Assembly: GCA_045540355.1 (NCBI GenBank)
Contig: JAZQHB010000002.1
Location: forward strand, 1 to 9,013
DNA: 9,013 nt
Source: RGIG2945 sp045540355
GTDB taxonomy: Bacteria > Bacillota > Clostridia > Oscillospirales > Acutalibacteraceae
Direction: 5' to 3'
Part shown: in pieces, positions 1-5,477 of the stretch
Layout: each line of letters begins with the position of its first letter
Numbering within the stretch: position 1 is the first letter of the stretch
Notes under the pieces: model-generated
The model's database searches: none
Seen by the model: the letters and a program-made list of their open reading frames with translations, nothing else
Told to the model about the DNA's origin: nothing
Made by a program: the position numbers and the translations under genes

Positions 1-344
1 ATAGAGAAAGAATAATTACAATTCACATTACTAATATCAAAATCAAACCTATACCTGCCAGTAACTGTTGCAAAATAAATATATGAATAGCTTTCTTCTG
101 GGTGTGTGAACTCTGCAGATAGTGTTTTTCCTTCAATTATAGGATAAGTATACGGCGTTGTTTGAACTTCCGTTGGTATATTATTTGTATTATCAAAACC
201 AATAATTTCAATTATATTACTAACAGTAGATTCTTTTTCATCATAGTCATAAGATTTTTCATTATTATTTTCACATGCACACAACGCAAAGAGTAACAAC
301 AATATACTGATTAAGGTAAACATTTTTACAAACTTATTATTCAT
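1..344 (-). CDS. Surface lipoprotein, 3' end cut by window edge
   Basis: The visible part is 114 residues from an ATG at 344, preceded on the minus strand by GGAGGG about 6 bases upstream; the remainder lies before position 1. Residues 1-24 are a lipoprotein signal: basic start (MNNKFVKM), a hydrophobic core, and a lipobox L-C-A-C ending at Cys24. Cys at the -2 site is less usual but tolerated. An acidic, Asn-rich linker follows (25-75). From about residue 76 a beta-rich domain starts, with G-R-Y-R-F-D-F-D-I-S-x-V near 96-107 that matches the outer domain of the upstream gene. It starts 12 bases after the stop of that gene, so the two are almost surely cotranscribed. The domain style recalls the PPC-type beta sandwich of secreted proteins, but this is a weak resemblance. 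Function is unknown; it is expected to be exposed on the outer face of the membrane. Confidence 0.8.
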   Translation of the reverse strand, partial: MNNKFVKMFTLISILLLLFALCACENNNEKSYDYDEKESTVSNIIEIIGFDNTNNIPTEVQTTPYTYPIIEGKTLSAEFTHPEESYSYIYFATVTGRYRFDFDISNVNCNYSFS

Positions 345-356
345 AATTTCCCTCCA

Positions 357-992
357 TTAGTTAACTTCAATAACCTGAGTGACATTGGGTTCATTTATCT
401 CAACAAATGCCTTAAAAGGATAATTATCAGTATCTGTACTAATAATCAACCGATATACTTCTCCTTCGTTTAAATTAACTGAAAATCCATCATCATATGA
501 GTAAGCTTGCTTTATTTGTTCGTCTTTTTGATTATAAATTTCTATTTTATATTTTGATTTTACTGTTGATATATCAAGCCCAAACCAATGCTCACCGCTT
601 ATTCTTGGTTCAAAACAATATATTACTTGATTATCATTTGCAAATTCTTGAGTTATGTCCTTGAAATATATAGTTTTATATGTTGTAGCTATATCAGTTT
701 CAGGGTGAGTGGTAACAACTGTCGTTTGAGGAATGGTCGTTTCTTCGATAGTAGTTCTTTCTGTTGTTATTTGGTTATCTGCTGTTTCGTTTGTAGTTAC
801 CTCATCTCCAAATTGACTGGATAACCATTCGACAATTGTTGGATATAGCTCTTTTTCATTAATGAAAGTGAATAAACCTGTGAGGAATATTAAAATAATA
901 GCGATTACAATTATCAGAAGTATGACAATAGGATTTGAAGAACCGCCAAAATATTTATCTTTTATAGCTTTAATAAATTCGTTTTCTTTCAT
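357..992 (-). CDS. Single-pass membrane protein with Thr-rich stalk and extracellular beta domain
   Basis: 211 residues; ATG at 992 with AAGGTG seven bases upstream. A short basic cytoplasmic tail (1-20) is followed by one strongly hydrophobic helix (about 21-43). A Thr/Glu-rich, low-complexity stalk (66-105, repeated TT and ETT) then leads to a beta-strand-rich domain (about 108-210) containing G-x5-L-D-I-S-x-V and a later N-L-N-E-G-E-V-Y-R-L-I-I pattern. This order resembles bacterial PPC-like domains, where a final G-x-Y-x-L/I-x-I strand is typical. With positive charges before the helix, the C-terminal domain should face outside. The partial lipoprotein gene follows after 12 bases and shares the domain. 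No enzyme motif is visible. It could be a binding, adhesion or sensing protein; the exact role is unknown. Confidence 0.75.
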   Translation of the reverse strand: MKENEFIKAIKDKYFGGSSNPIVILLIIVIAIILIFLTGLFTFINEKELYPTIVEWLSSQFGDEVTTNETADNQITTERTTIEETTIPQTTVVTTHPETDIATTYKTIYFKDITQEFANDNQVIYCFEPRISGEHWFGLDISTVKSKYKIEIYNQKDEQIKQAYSYDDGFSVNLNEGEVYRLIISTDTDNYPFKAFVEINEPNVTQVIEVN

Positions 993-1141
993 TGCATTTC
1001 ACCTTACAAGATATTAATTGCAGTTATGTAATCATAGTGCCAAACAACTATAGGACACTAAAAATTGAAATGTATAATTTATATAAATATAGATAATTTA
1101 TTTTAATATGTAATGTTGCGATAAAACAATAACAAACGCAA

Positions 1142-1178
1142 AAATGCTTTGATTTTCGACAAAAACGCTTGTTTTTCG
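1142..1178. repeat. Imperfect tandem repeat of about 18 bp
   Basis: Two adjacent copies are visible, AAATGCTTTGATTTTCG followed two bases later by AAAACGCTTGTTTTTCG, differing by a few substitutions and one indel. The second copy also contains a small hairpin, AAAAAC-GCTT-GTTTTT (1161-1176). It lies just upstream of the tnpV promoter, where an operator could sit, but no known binding consensus is recognised. Confidence 0.45.
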
Positions 1179-1204
1179 CTGTGATTAAAAATCAATCCAC
1201 ACAT

Positions 1205-1233
1205 TAGACATAAGCAAAGTCTTCTTGTACAAT
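1205..1233 (+). promoter_or_regulatory. Vegetative sigma promoter for tnpV
   Basis: TAGACA at 1205-1210 (5 of 6 bases of TTGACA), a spacer of exactly 17 bases, and TACAAT at 1228-1233 (5 of 6 of TATAAT). Transcription would begin near 1240, upstream of the AAGGAGG site at 1250. It also shows that the ATG at 1232 lies inside the -10 box and cannot be the gene's start. Confidence 0.75.
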
Positions 1234-1264
1234 GGAATTACCAAATTACAAGGAGGCTATTTTT

Positions 1265-1642
1265 ATGCAAAAAACATCATTTGAACTGAACGGCGGTACA
1301 TACAGAATGGTCGGTGATCACAGAATCCCGAACATTACATTACCTTCCGAAACAAGTAAACCACTCGGCATATGGGGACTGAAACGCAAAGATTATCTTA
1401 TGAATCATAAACGAGTTCAGTTCAATATTATGCTAATGACAGGAACATTGTGGACTCATCTTGCAGAGGTTGATGAACAGGCATCGGATATGTTCTCTCG
1501 GCTGGTAGAACAGATGAAAGTTAACGAGGGAATCACAGAACAACTTAAAGCAGAGAATCAAATGGAATGGGTTACCTGTACGAATAACATTGAAGCGCGT
1601 GTAAGAGAGATTGTTTATCATGAGTTGATTTTTACAGTATAA
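1265..1642 (+). CDS. tnpV: TnpV family transposon-encoded protein
   Basis: 125 residues from ATG 1265, chosen because AAGGAGG (1250-1256) sits 8 bases upstream; an in-frame ATG at 1232 overlaps the promoter -10. The sequence has the signature of TnpV, the small accessory protein named from Tn4451-type elements of clostridia: LNGGTYRMVGDHRIPNITLP near the start, then GIWG followed by a basic stretch, and a C-terminal E-Q-M-K-V-N-E-G-I-T-E-Q-L-K-A-E-N with E-W-V-x4-N-N-I-x-A-x-x-R-E-I-V. Length is normal for the family (about 120-130), so the gene appears intact. Its biochemical role is not established. No recombinase, relaxase or other transposon gene is visible here, so it is best read as a cargo or relic of an element. 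It has its own promoter and terminator, which isolate it from the operon downstream. Confidence 0.9.
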   Translation: MQKTSFELNGGTYRMVGDHRIPNITLPSETSKPLGIWGLKRKDYLMNHKRVQFNIMLMTGTLWTHLAEVDEQASDMFSRLVEQMKVNEGITEQLKAENQMEWVTCTNNIEARVREIVYHELIFTV

Positions 1643-1659
1643 TCATTTCTAAAAAACAT

Positions 1660-1709
1660 AATCAGGTGTAACGAGATTTAACTCTTGCTGCACCTGATTT
1701 TATCTTTTT
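1660..1709 (+). terminator. Intrinsic terminator after tnpV
   Basis: A long hairpin: AATCAGGTG (1660-1668) pairs perfectly with CACCTGATT (1691-1699), and the inner part continues with G-U pairs and one A-C mismatch (1669-1676 against 1683-1690), leaving a loop of about 6 bases. A T-rich run (1698-1709) follows. It begins 17 bases after the tnpV stop and should end its transcript. Confidence 0.85.
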
Positions 1710-1850
1710 ATATGAACTTTTTCTTCGGGGTGTCAGGGGGTGAAAACCCCTTGATTGCGTATTTGTACGTTCAAATCCATTGCTCGCTAAGACAAACGCC
1801 AAACACTTTTGAATTTAAAATCAACACTTTTGCACCGCAACCGAAAACTG
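1710..1850. other. Non-coding stretch, possible mobilisation-region remnant
   Basis: No credible gene is present. Around 1727-1754 are clustered G runs and a GGGG-TGAAAA-CCCC hairpin, followed at 1758-1769 by the palindrome CGTA-TTTG-TACG. G-rich and palindromic DNA of this look is common near relaxase/oriT regions in clostridial mobile elements, and tnpV is adjacent. No nick-site consensus can be confirmed by eye and no relaxase gene is in the window, so this reading is tentative. Confidence 0.25.
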
Positions 1851-1879
1851 TTGACAAATTATTCTTATATTGTTACAAT
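1851..1879 (+). promoter_or_regulatory. Strong extended -10 promoter of the nine-gene operon
   Basis: A perfect -35 box TTGACA (1851-1856), a 17-base spacer, and TACAAT (1874-1879) preceded by TG at 1871-1872 (extended -10). Transcription would begin near 1886, giving an untranslated leader of about 160 bases that contains the leader peptide and attenuator. It is the only convincing promoter upstream of the operon. Confidence 0.9.
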
Positions 1880-1904
1880 AAATAAAAATTACCGAAAGGC
1901 AGGT

Positions 1905-1956
1905 GGACAAGATGACAATGATGATTAACACAATGAATCGGAGAGTCGTTTTGTCC
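1905..1956 (+). promoter_or_regulatory. Leader hairpin enclosing the leader-peptide start codon
   Basis: Bases 1905-1916 (GGACAAGATGAC) can pair along their whole length with 1945-1956 (GTCGTTTTGTCC): 12 pairs, two of them G-U. The left arm holds the end of the ribosome binding site and the ATG at 1912. The 28-base loop holds the segment complementary to the terminator. Any ribosome on the leader would melt this stem, as expected of a translation-sensing attenuator. Folding is judged by eye, not computed. Confidence 0.6.
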
Positions 1957-1968
1957 GTTTGCGATTGA
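1912..1968 (+). CDS. Leader peptide, 18 residues
   Basis: The short frame encodes MTMMINTMNRRVVLSVCD and stops at TGA 1966-1968. It has an AGGTGG ribosome binding site at 1901-1906, five bases before the ATG, and lies directly behind a strong promoter and ahead of an intrinsic terminator. This is the arrangement of leader peptides that control antibiotic-resistance genes (such as erm and tet leaders) or amino-acid operons. There is no run of one amino acid's codons as in biosynthetic leaders, although four Met codons occur in the first eight and two Arg codons (CGG AGA) are adjacent at positions 10-11. The CGG AGA codons are the very bases that can pair with the terminator arm. The peptide probably has no function apart from its translation. 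I do not recognise it with certainty as a described leader. Confidence 0.75.
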   Translation: MTMMINTMNRRVVLSVCD

Positions 1969-2010
1969 TGTAATTTATATCTTTCTGTGAATTGCAGGCA
2001 TCTCCGTTTC
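1935..2010 (+). promoter_or_regulatory. Predicted antiterminator pairing
   Basis: Leader bases 1935-1944 (GAATCGGAGA) can pair with 2001-2010 (TCTCCGTTTC): nine pairs with one U-U mismatch. This would consume the left arm of the terminator hairpin, so the two structures exclude each other. A further 7-pair hairpin, TGCGATT (1960-1966) with AATTGCA (1990-1996), spans the leader stop codon and could influence the choice. Which ribosome position favours which structure cannot be decided from sequence alone. Confidence 0.5.
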
Positions 2011-2029
2011 GGAGGTGCCTTAATTTTTT
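1996..2029 (+). terminator. Intrinsic terminator (attenuator) inside the operon leader
   Basis: AGGCATCTCCG (1996-2006), loop TTT, then CGGAGGTGCCT (2010-2020): an 11-pair stem with one G-U, followed by TTAATTTTTT. It stands between the leader peptide and the first structural gene in the same transcription unit, so it must be read through for the operon to be expressed; that placement marks it as an attenuator instead of a gene-end terminator. Confidence 0.88.
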
Positions 2030-2034
2030 AAGGA
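2018..2034 (+). promoter_or_regulatory. Ribosome binding site inside a small inverted repeat
   Basis: The only Shine-Dalgarno candidate for the gene at 2048 is AAGGA (2030-2034), 13 bases before the ATG, which is rather far. It is part of CCTTAA-TTTT-TTAAGG (2018-2033), a perfect 6-pair inverted repeat that could hide the site. The CC at 2018-2019 also belongs to the terminator stem, so formation of the two hairpins is competitive. Confidence 0.4.
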
Positions 2035-2047
2035 TGCGTGAAAAATT

Positions 2048-3784
2048 ATGAGTAGTTCAATTATAAATGATATTCTTCGTGTTCTGAATTCAAACGAATC
2101 CATTACAAACAAAAAAATATATATTTCGAAGATGTTTAAAATCCGCAGGGGATCAAACAGGATTTTACTGAGAATAATTGATAAACTGTTATCCAAACAC
2201 ATATTACCAATTCACTTTGATGATACACTTAACAGAGGGGCACTACCAGATATTTCTGAAGACGTATATAGCAAACTCGAAATAATCTTGTCAAAATCAT
2301 TATTTCCATATTTCAATGCGGTTTGCAGCGAGTTTGTTTGGTTGCACAACCACAATTATGAATTGGCAGAGAAAGCAGTTTTATCATATTACACCGAATT
2401 AAACAAACCTTCTTACGAGGACGATTTTACTTATACCAAAATAACTTTAGGAATTTGCAGAATATATTCAAAATGCAAAATACAATCGTTTGATTATCTT
2501 TCATTTGTAAACGAAGCACTTAAATATGTGGAAAATAATTTTGACAGAAGCGGTTTTTGTATTCTCTTTATATTAAAAGCTTTAACAACTTGTAATGAAC
2601 ATCTTGATTCGATTGAGCAAATTTATAATAATGCAATTTCATATTACGAGAACAATAATGATTTCGAAAGAGCTGTTGCTTTTTTAGAAGGTAAAGAATT
2701 GATATGTGAAAAACAAAGAAATAGAGATGAGATTAAATCTATAAGAATACGGATAGCTCAAAACTTTGAAAAAGAGGCCGATAAATTTGATTGGGAAGAT
2801 CCTGCAAAAGCGTTCAAAATTATTAGTCTCATTCACAAGTCAATGAATGCTTGGGACAGAACTAATGACGTCAAAGGCAAGTACGAGAGACAGCGTCTTG
2901 CTAAAAGAATTATTCCAGTAAAAGCGTTATCGTTACAATCTTTTAAGTATTTTAAAAGCGATTCCATTGACATTAGCGATTGGATTGAACATGTTAAGGA
3001 ATTTATTAATACAGTTCCTTTGGAAATTCTTATATATCGATTATGTCACATAATTCCGCTAAAAAATTTCAATGAAACACTTCAAGAATTCAAATCCGAA
3101 GGTTTTTCACTTTCCTCTCTTTTTGCATCAACCGTCATAGATACCGAAGGAAGAGTTAAATGCATTATACCTTCAGCAATTGATGCTACAGACGATGAAA
3201 TGATTTCAATTATTGAGCACACAGCATCAGAAAGTTATAAATTTGTTTCAGACACATTTATAAAACGTTATGTCTGGTTTGCTAAAGAACGATTTGATTT
3301 CAATGAAGACAGTCTTCGTTTTTTGGTTGAGGATAATGCGTTTGTTCCCCCCGACCGAAAAAACACTTTTTTAAAAGGTTTAGTTGCGGGATTTAATTTA
3401 GACTTGAGCACCGCTATGCATCTTCTAATGCCACAAATTGAGCACTGTATTCGTTGCCTTGCACAAGAATGTGGTGCTGTTGTATATAAAACAGAAAAAA
3501 GCGGCGTGGAATCTTGTTTATCATTGGAAAGTATTTTGAAATTACCTGAAGTAGTCGATTGTTTAGATGAAACATTTTTGTTTAATTTGAAATTATTTTA
3601 CATAAGCGATTTTGGTTTTGCAATGAGAAACAATATTTGTCACAGCCTTTATTCAGACAATGAATTGCAATCACCAAGCAGTTTAATTGTTTGGTGGTTT
3701 ACATTAAGAATTTGTTGTATGTTTTCAAACAATTTAGACAGCAGGTTAAGAATGCAAATGAAAGAAGACGAAGTAAATGAGTGA
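2048..3784 (+). CDS. DUF4209-type protein with C-terminal HEPN-like R-x4-H motif
   Basis: 578 residues. ATG 2048 is the only usable start, since an in-frame stop lies three codons upstream. Most of the protein (about 80-430) reads as alpha-helical, with helix-pair segments of TPR-like spacing around 100-260, but no repeat consensus is clear. Near the C terminus is F-A-M-R-N-N-I-C-H-S, with Arg527 and His532. The DUF4209 family is known for a conserved RNxxxHG motif; here the Gly is Ser. R-x4-H in a helical C-terminal domain is also the catalytic signature of HEPN ribonucleases, so an RNA-cleaving or nucleotide-binding role is an inference. No signal peptide or membrane segment is seen; it should be cytoplasmic. 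It is the first gene behind the attenuator and overlaps the following nucleotidyltransferase-like gene by 8 bases, which suggests coupled translation and a joint task. It is more AT-rich than the genes from the rhomboid onward. Confidence 0.7.
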   Translation: MSSSIINDILRVLNSNESITNKKIYISKMFKIRRGSNRILLRIIDKLLSKHILPIHFDDTLNRGALPDISEDVYSKLEIILSKSLFPYFNAVCSEFVWLHNHNYELAEKAVLSYYTELNKPSYEDDFTYTKITLGICRIYSKCKIQSFDYLSFVNEALKYVENNFDRSGFCILFILKALTTCNEHLDSIEQIYNNAISYYENNNDFERAVAFLEGKELICEKQRNRDEIKSIRIRIAQNFEKEADKFDWEDPAKAFKIISLIHKSMNAWDRTNDVKGKYERQRLAKRIIPVKALSLQSFKYFKSDSIDISDWIEHVKEFINTVPLEILIYRLCHIIPLKNFNETLQEFKSEGFSLSSLFASTVIDTEGRVKCIIPSAIDATDDEMISIIEHTASESYKFVSDTFIKRYVWFAKERFDFNEDSLRFLVEDNAFVPPDRKNTFLKGLVAGFNLDLSTAMHLLMPQIEHCIRCLAQECGAVVYKTEKSGVESCLSLESILKLPEVVDCLDETFLFNLKLFYISDFGFAMRNNICHSLYSDNELQSPSSLIVWWFTLRICCMFSNNLDSRLRMQMKEDEVNE

Positions 3785-4862
3785 ATTTATAAAAGGAATG
3801 GACTTGTGTGAAGGCTTTTTCAATGAATATGCAAAACCGATTATTGAAGAGCACTTTCCAAAGTTAAAATACTCAGCCGGGTTAATTGGCTACGGTTCTG
3901 ATGTGTTAGGTTATGATGATCCAGTTTCCACCGATCATATGTGGGGACCTCGATTTTATTTGATTTTGAGCGAGGCTGACATTTCAAAGAAGAACGATAT
4001 TGTAAAAGCACTGTCTGAAAATCTACCCTATACATATAAAGGTTACAGCGTTAATTTTACAGAGCCTGACCCGAATGATTGCGGTGTTCAGCACCCTAAA
4101 TTTATAACTGAAGGTAAAGTTAATCCTTTGGTGTTTATTCACACTTTTGATGAGTACCTGGACGAGCAACTTGGTACGGCAGATTTGGATAACATCACAC
4201 CTATTCAATGGCTTGTTTTTTCTGAACACAGACTTTTATCGTTAGTATCAGGTAAGTTTTTTGTCGACAGTCTTAACTGCACAGGAAAAATTGAAAAGAT
4301 TAAATATTATCCTAACGAAGTTAAACTGTATATGATTGCTTCTAATTGGGAGATAATTGCGTCGGAACAGGCTTTTGTAAAGCGTTGTGGTGAATGTGGT
4401 GATGAAATAGGCTCACAACTCGTATGTGCAAGAATTGCAGAACGCTTAATGAGATTATGTTTCTTGTATAAAGACACCTATGCACCTTATAGTAAGTGGT
4501 TCGGAACTGCATTTAATCATCTCGACATTGATGATAGTATTGAACAAATGATTCAGTCTGCTCTTTCAGCTGATAGTTTAACCGAACGTGAAGATAACAT
4601 TGTTAAGGCACAGGCTATGGTTGCTGATATGCACAACGCAAGCGGTTTGACAGATGTTGTTGACTACGAAATTGAAAGTTATTTCGGCAGGGATATTAAA
4701 GTAATATTTGCAGATAAATTCGCCGAAGCAACAGCCGAAAAATTAAAAGGTACAGCTTTAGAAAATGTTCCGCTTATAGGTACATTAAGTCAGTTTGGCG
4801 GACTTTCTTCATTTGCAGATGAGAAAGAATTTTATCCGCAGATTATGAATTTATATGGCTGA
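3777..4862 (+). CDS. DUF4037 nucleotidyltransferase-fold protein
   Basis: 361 residues; the ATG overlaps the previous stop by 8 bases (ATGAGTGA). The N-terminal part has I-G-Y-G-S-D-V-L-G-Y-D-D (37-48) and S-T-D-H-M-W-G-P-R-F (51-60), the DUF4037 version of the GS...D motif of the polymerase-beta-like nucleotidyltransferase superfamily. A strict GSx10DxD is absent: the spacing is 11 and the second Asp is replaced (D-H-M-W). The C-terminal part has G-D-E-I-G-S-Q-L-V-C-A-R and Y-A-P-Y-S-K-W-F-G-T-A-F (234-245), typical of DUF4037. Members are cytoplasmic and largely uncharacterised. Aminoglycoside nucleotidyltransferases (ANT) and MNT antitoxins share the fold, so both antibiotic modification and partnering with the HEPN-like neighbour are possible. 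Neither is proven. An alternative start at the Met8 codon has AAAAGGA just before it, but family members keep the residues ahead of it. Confidence 0.8.
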   Translation: MSEFIKGMDLCEGFFNEYAKPIIEEHFPKLKYSAGLIGYGSDVLGYDDPVSTDHMWGPRFYLILSEADISKKNDIVKALSENLPYTYKGYSVNFTEPDPNDCGVQHPKFITEGKVNPLVFIHTFDEYLDEQLGTADLDNITPIQWLVFSEHRLLSLVSGKFFVDSLNCTGKIEKIKYYPNEVKLYMIASNWEIIASEQAFVKRCGECGDEIGSQLVCARIAERLMRLCFLYKDTYAPYSKWFGTAFNHLDIDDSIEQMIQSALSADSLTEREDNIVKAQAMVADMHNASGLTDVVDYEIESYFGRDIKVIFADKFAEATAEKLKGTALENVPLIGTLSQFGGLSSFADEKEFYPQIMNLYG

Positions 4863-4879
4863 TAAGGAGAATAAAGAAT

Positions 4880-5464
4880 ATGCCAATATTTACAATAACT
4901 TTTTGTGCGTTGATTTTTGTAATCTTCATACTTGATAACTTTATTGTAATCCCCAAAACAGAAGCAGTAACACTTAAAGAAAAACTGTGGTCGGGACATA
5001 ACAAAGGCTACATAAACCACGCTCTGCATCTGTCCGAAAAGAAAATCAAAAAGGGACAAGTATGGCGACTGGTATCGTCATCGCTTCTCCATATAGGAAC
5101 GTGGCATATCATTTCAAATATAACCGCAACCCTCATTGTCGGATATGCCGTTGAATCCCAGCTCGGTACAGCAAAAACCGCACTCTGCTTTATCGGTTCT
5201 GCGTTCATTTCGGGTTTGTATATGGCTTTTGTCTATAAGCTTCACGAGGGTGAAGGTGCATCAACAGGGATTTACGGTCTGATTGCCGTATTTGTTATGC
5301 TTGCCGTTAAAAACGGAACTGTTTTCTTTTCTCCCGTACCTACGATTGCATTGATAGTTTTAGCAATTTACACAGTCGGCGGAATGTTTATGGGCAAAGC
5401 AACCGCTTGGGAGCATATTTCAGGATTTGCCGGCGGTCTGCTGATGGGATTTATTTTGATATAA
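4880..5464 (+). CDS. Rhomboid family intramembrane serine protease
   Basis: 194 residues; AAGGAG (4864-4869) sits 10 bases before the ATG. Hydrophobic segments lie near 4-24, 79-93, 101-118, 128-145, 152-170 and 180-194, giving the six-helix rhomboid core. Family marks are all present: W-R at 62-63 in the first loop, H71 and H-x3-N (H76, N80) in helix 2, the catalytic serine motif G-A-S-T-G-I-Y-G with Ser128, and catalytic His179 in E-H-I-S-G-F-A-G-G. The common form of the serine motif is GASG; here Thr follows the serine. The enzyme should cut transmembrane segments of client proteins within the cytoplasmic membrane. It is close to a minimal rhomboid, without extra domains. It lies 17 bases after the DUF4037 gene and 13 before a kinase gene. 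Why a membrane protease sits among cytoplasmic transferases is unclear; no obvious substrate with a signal or helix is encoded in the visible operon. Confidence 0.88.
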   Translation: MPIFTITFCALIFVIFILDNFIVIPKTEAVTLKEKLWSGHNKGYINHALHLSEKKIKKGQVWRLVSSSLLHIGTWHIISNITATLIVGYAVESQLGTAKTALCFIGSAFISGLYMAFVYKLHEGEGASTGIYGLIAVFVMLAVKNGTVFFSPVPTIALIVLAIYTVGGMFMGKATAWEHISGFAGGLLMGFILI

Positions 5465-5477
5465 AAGGATATTTTCT

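Larger units (their letters stand above)
993..1264. other. Divergent intergenic region
   Basis: This 272-base stretch separates the minus-strand surface genes from tnpV. Its plus-strand side holds a clear promoter (1205-1233) and an imperfect tandem repeat (1142-1178), both listed separately. The part next to the minus-strand genes (about 1060-1110) is almost pure A/T and probably contains their promoter, but I could not identify a -35/-10 pair with good spacing there. No RNA gene is apparent. Confidence 0.6.

Noticed and set aside
588..824. 78-codon plus-strand frame over the surface-protein gene
   Set aside because: Antisense to a gene with a good start, membrane helix and stalk; its Ser/Cys-rich sequence is the complement of the Thr-rich stalk.
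1232..1264. Upstream ATG for tnpV
   Set aside because: The ATG overlaps the -10 box of a good promoter and has no ribosome binding site; AAGGAGG points to 1265.
1685..1885. 66-codon plus-strand frame
   Set aside because: It starts in the tnpV terminator and runs through the operon promoter; no ribosome binding site or protein-like composition.
2034..2051. Five-codon mini-frame overlapping the first operon gene
   Set aside because: The AAGG directly abuts its ATG, so initiation is very unlikely; kept only as a remark in the leader finding.
2048..4862. Canonical HepT-MntA toxin-antitoxin pair
   Set aside because: The proteins are 578 and 361 residues, far longer than the usual pair, and the strict GSx10DxD motif is missing; only a distant analogy is defensible.
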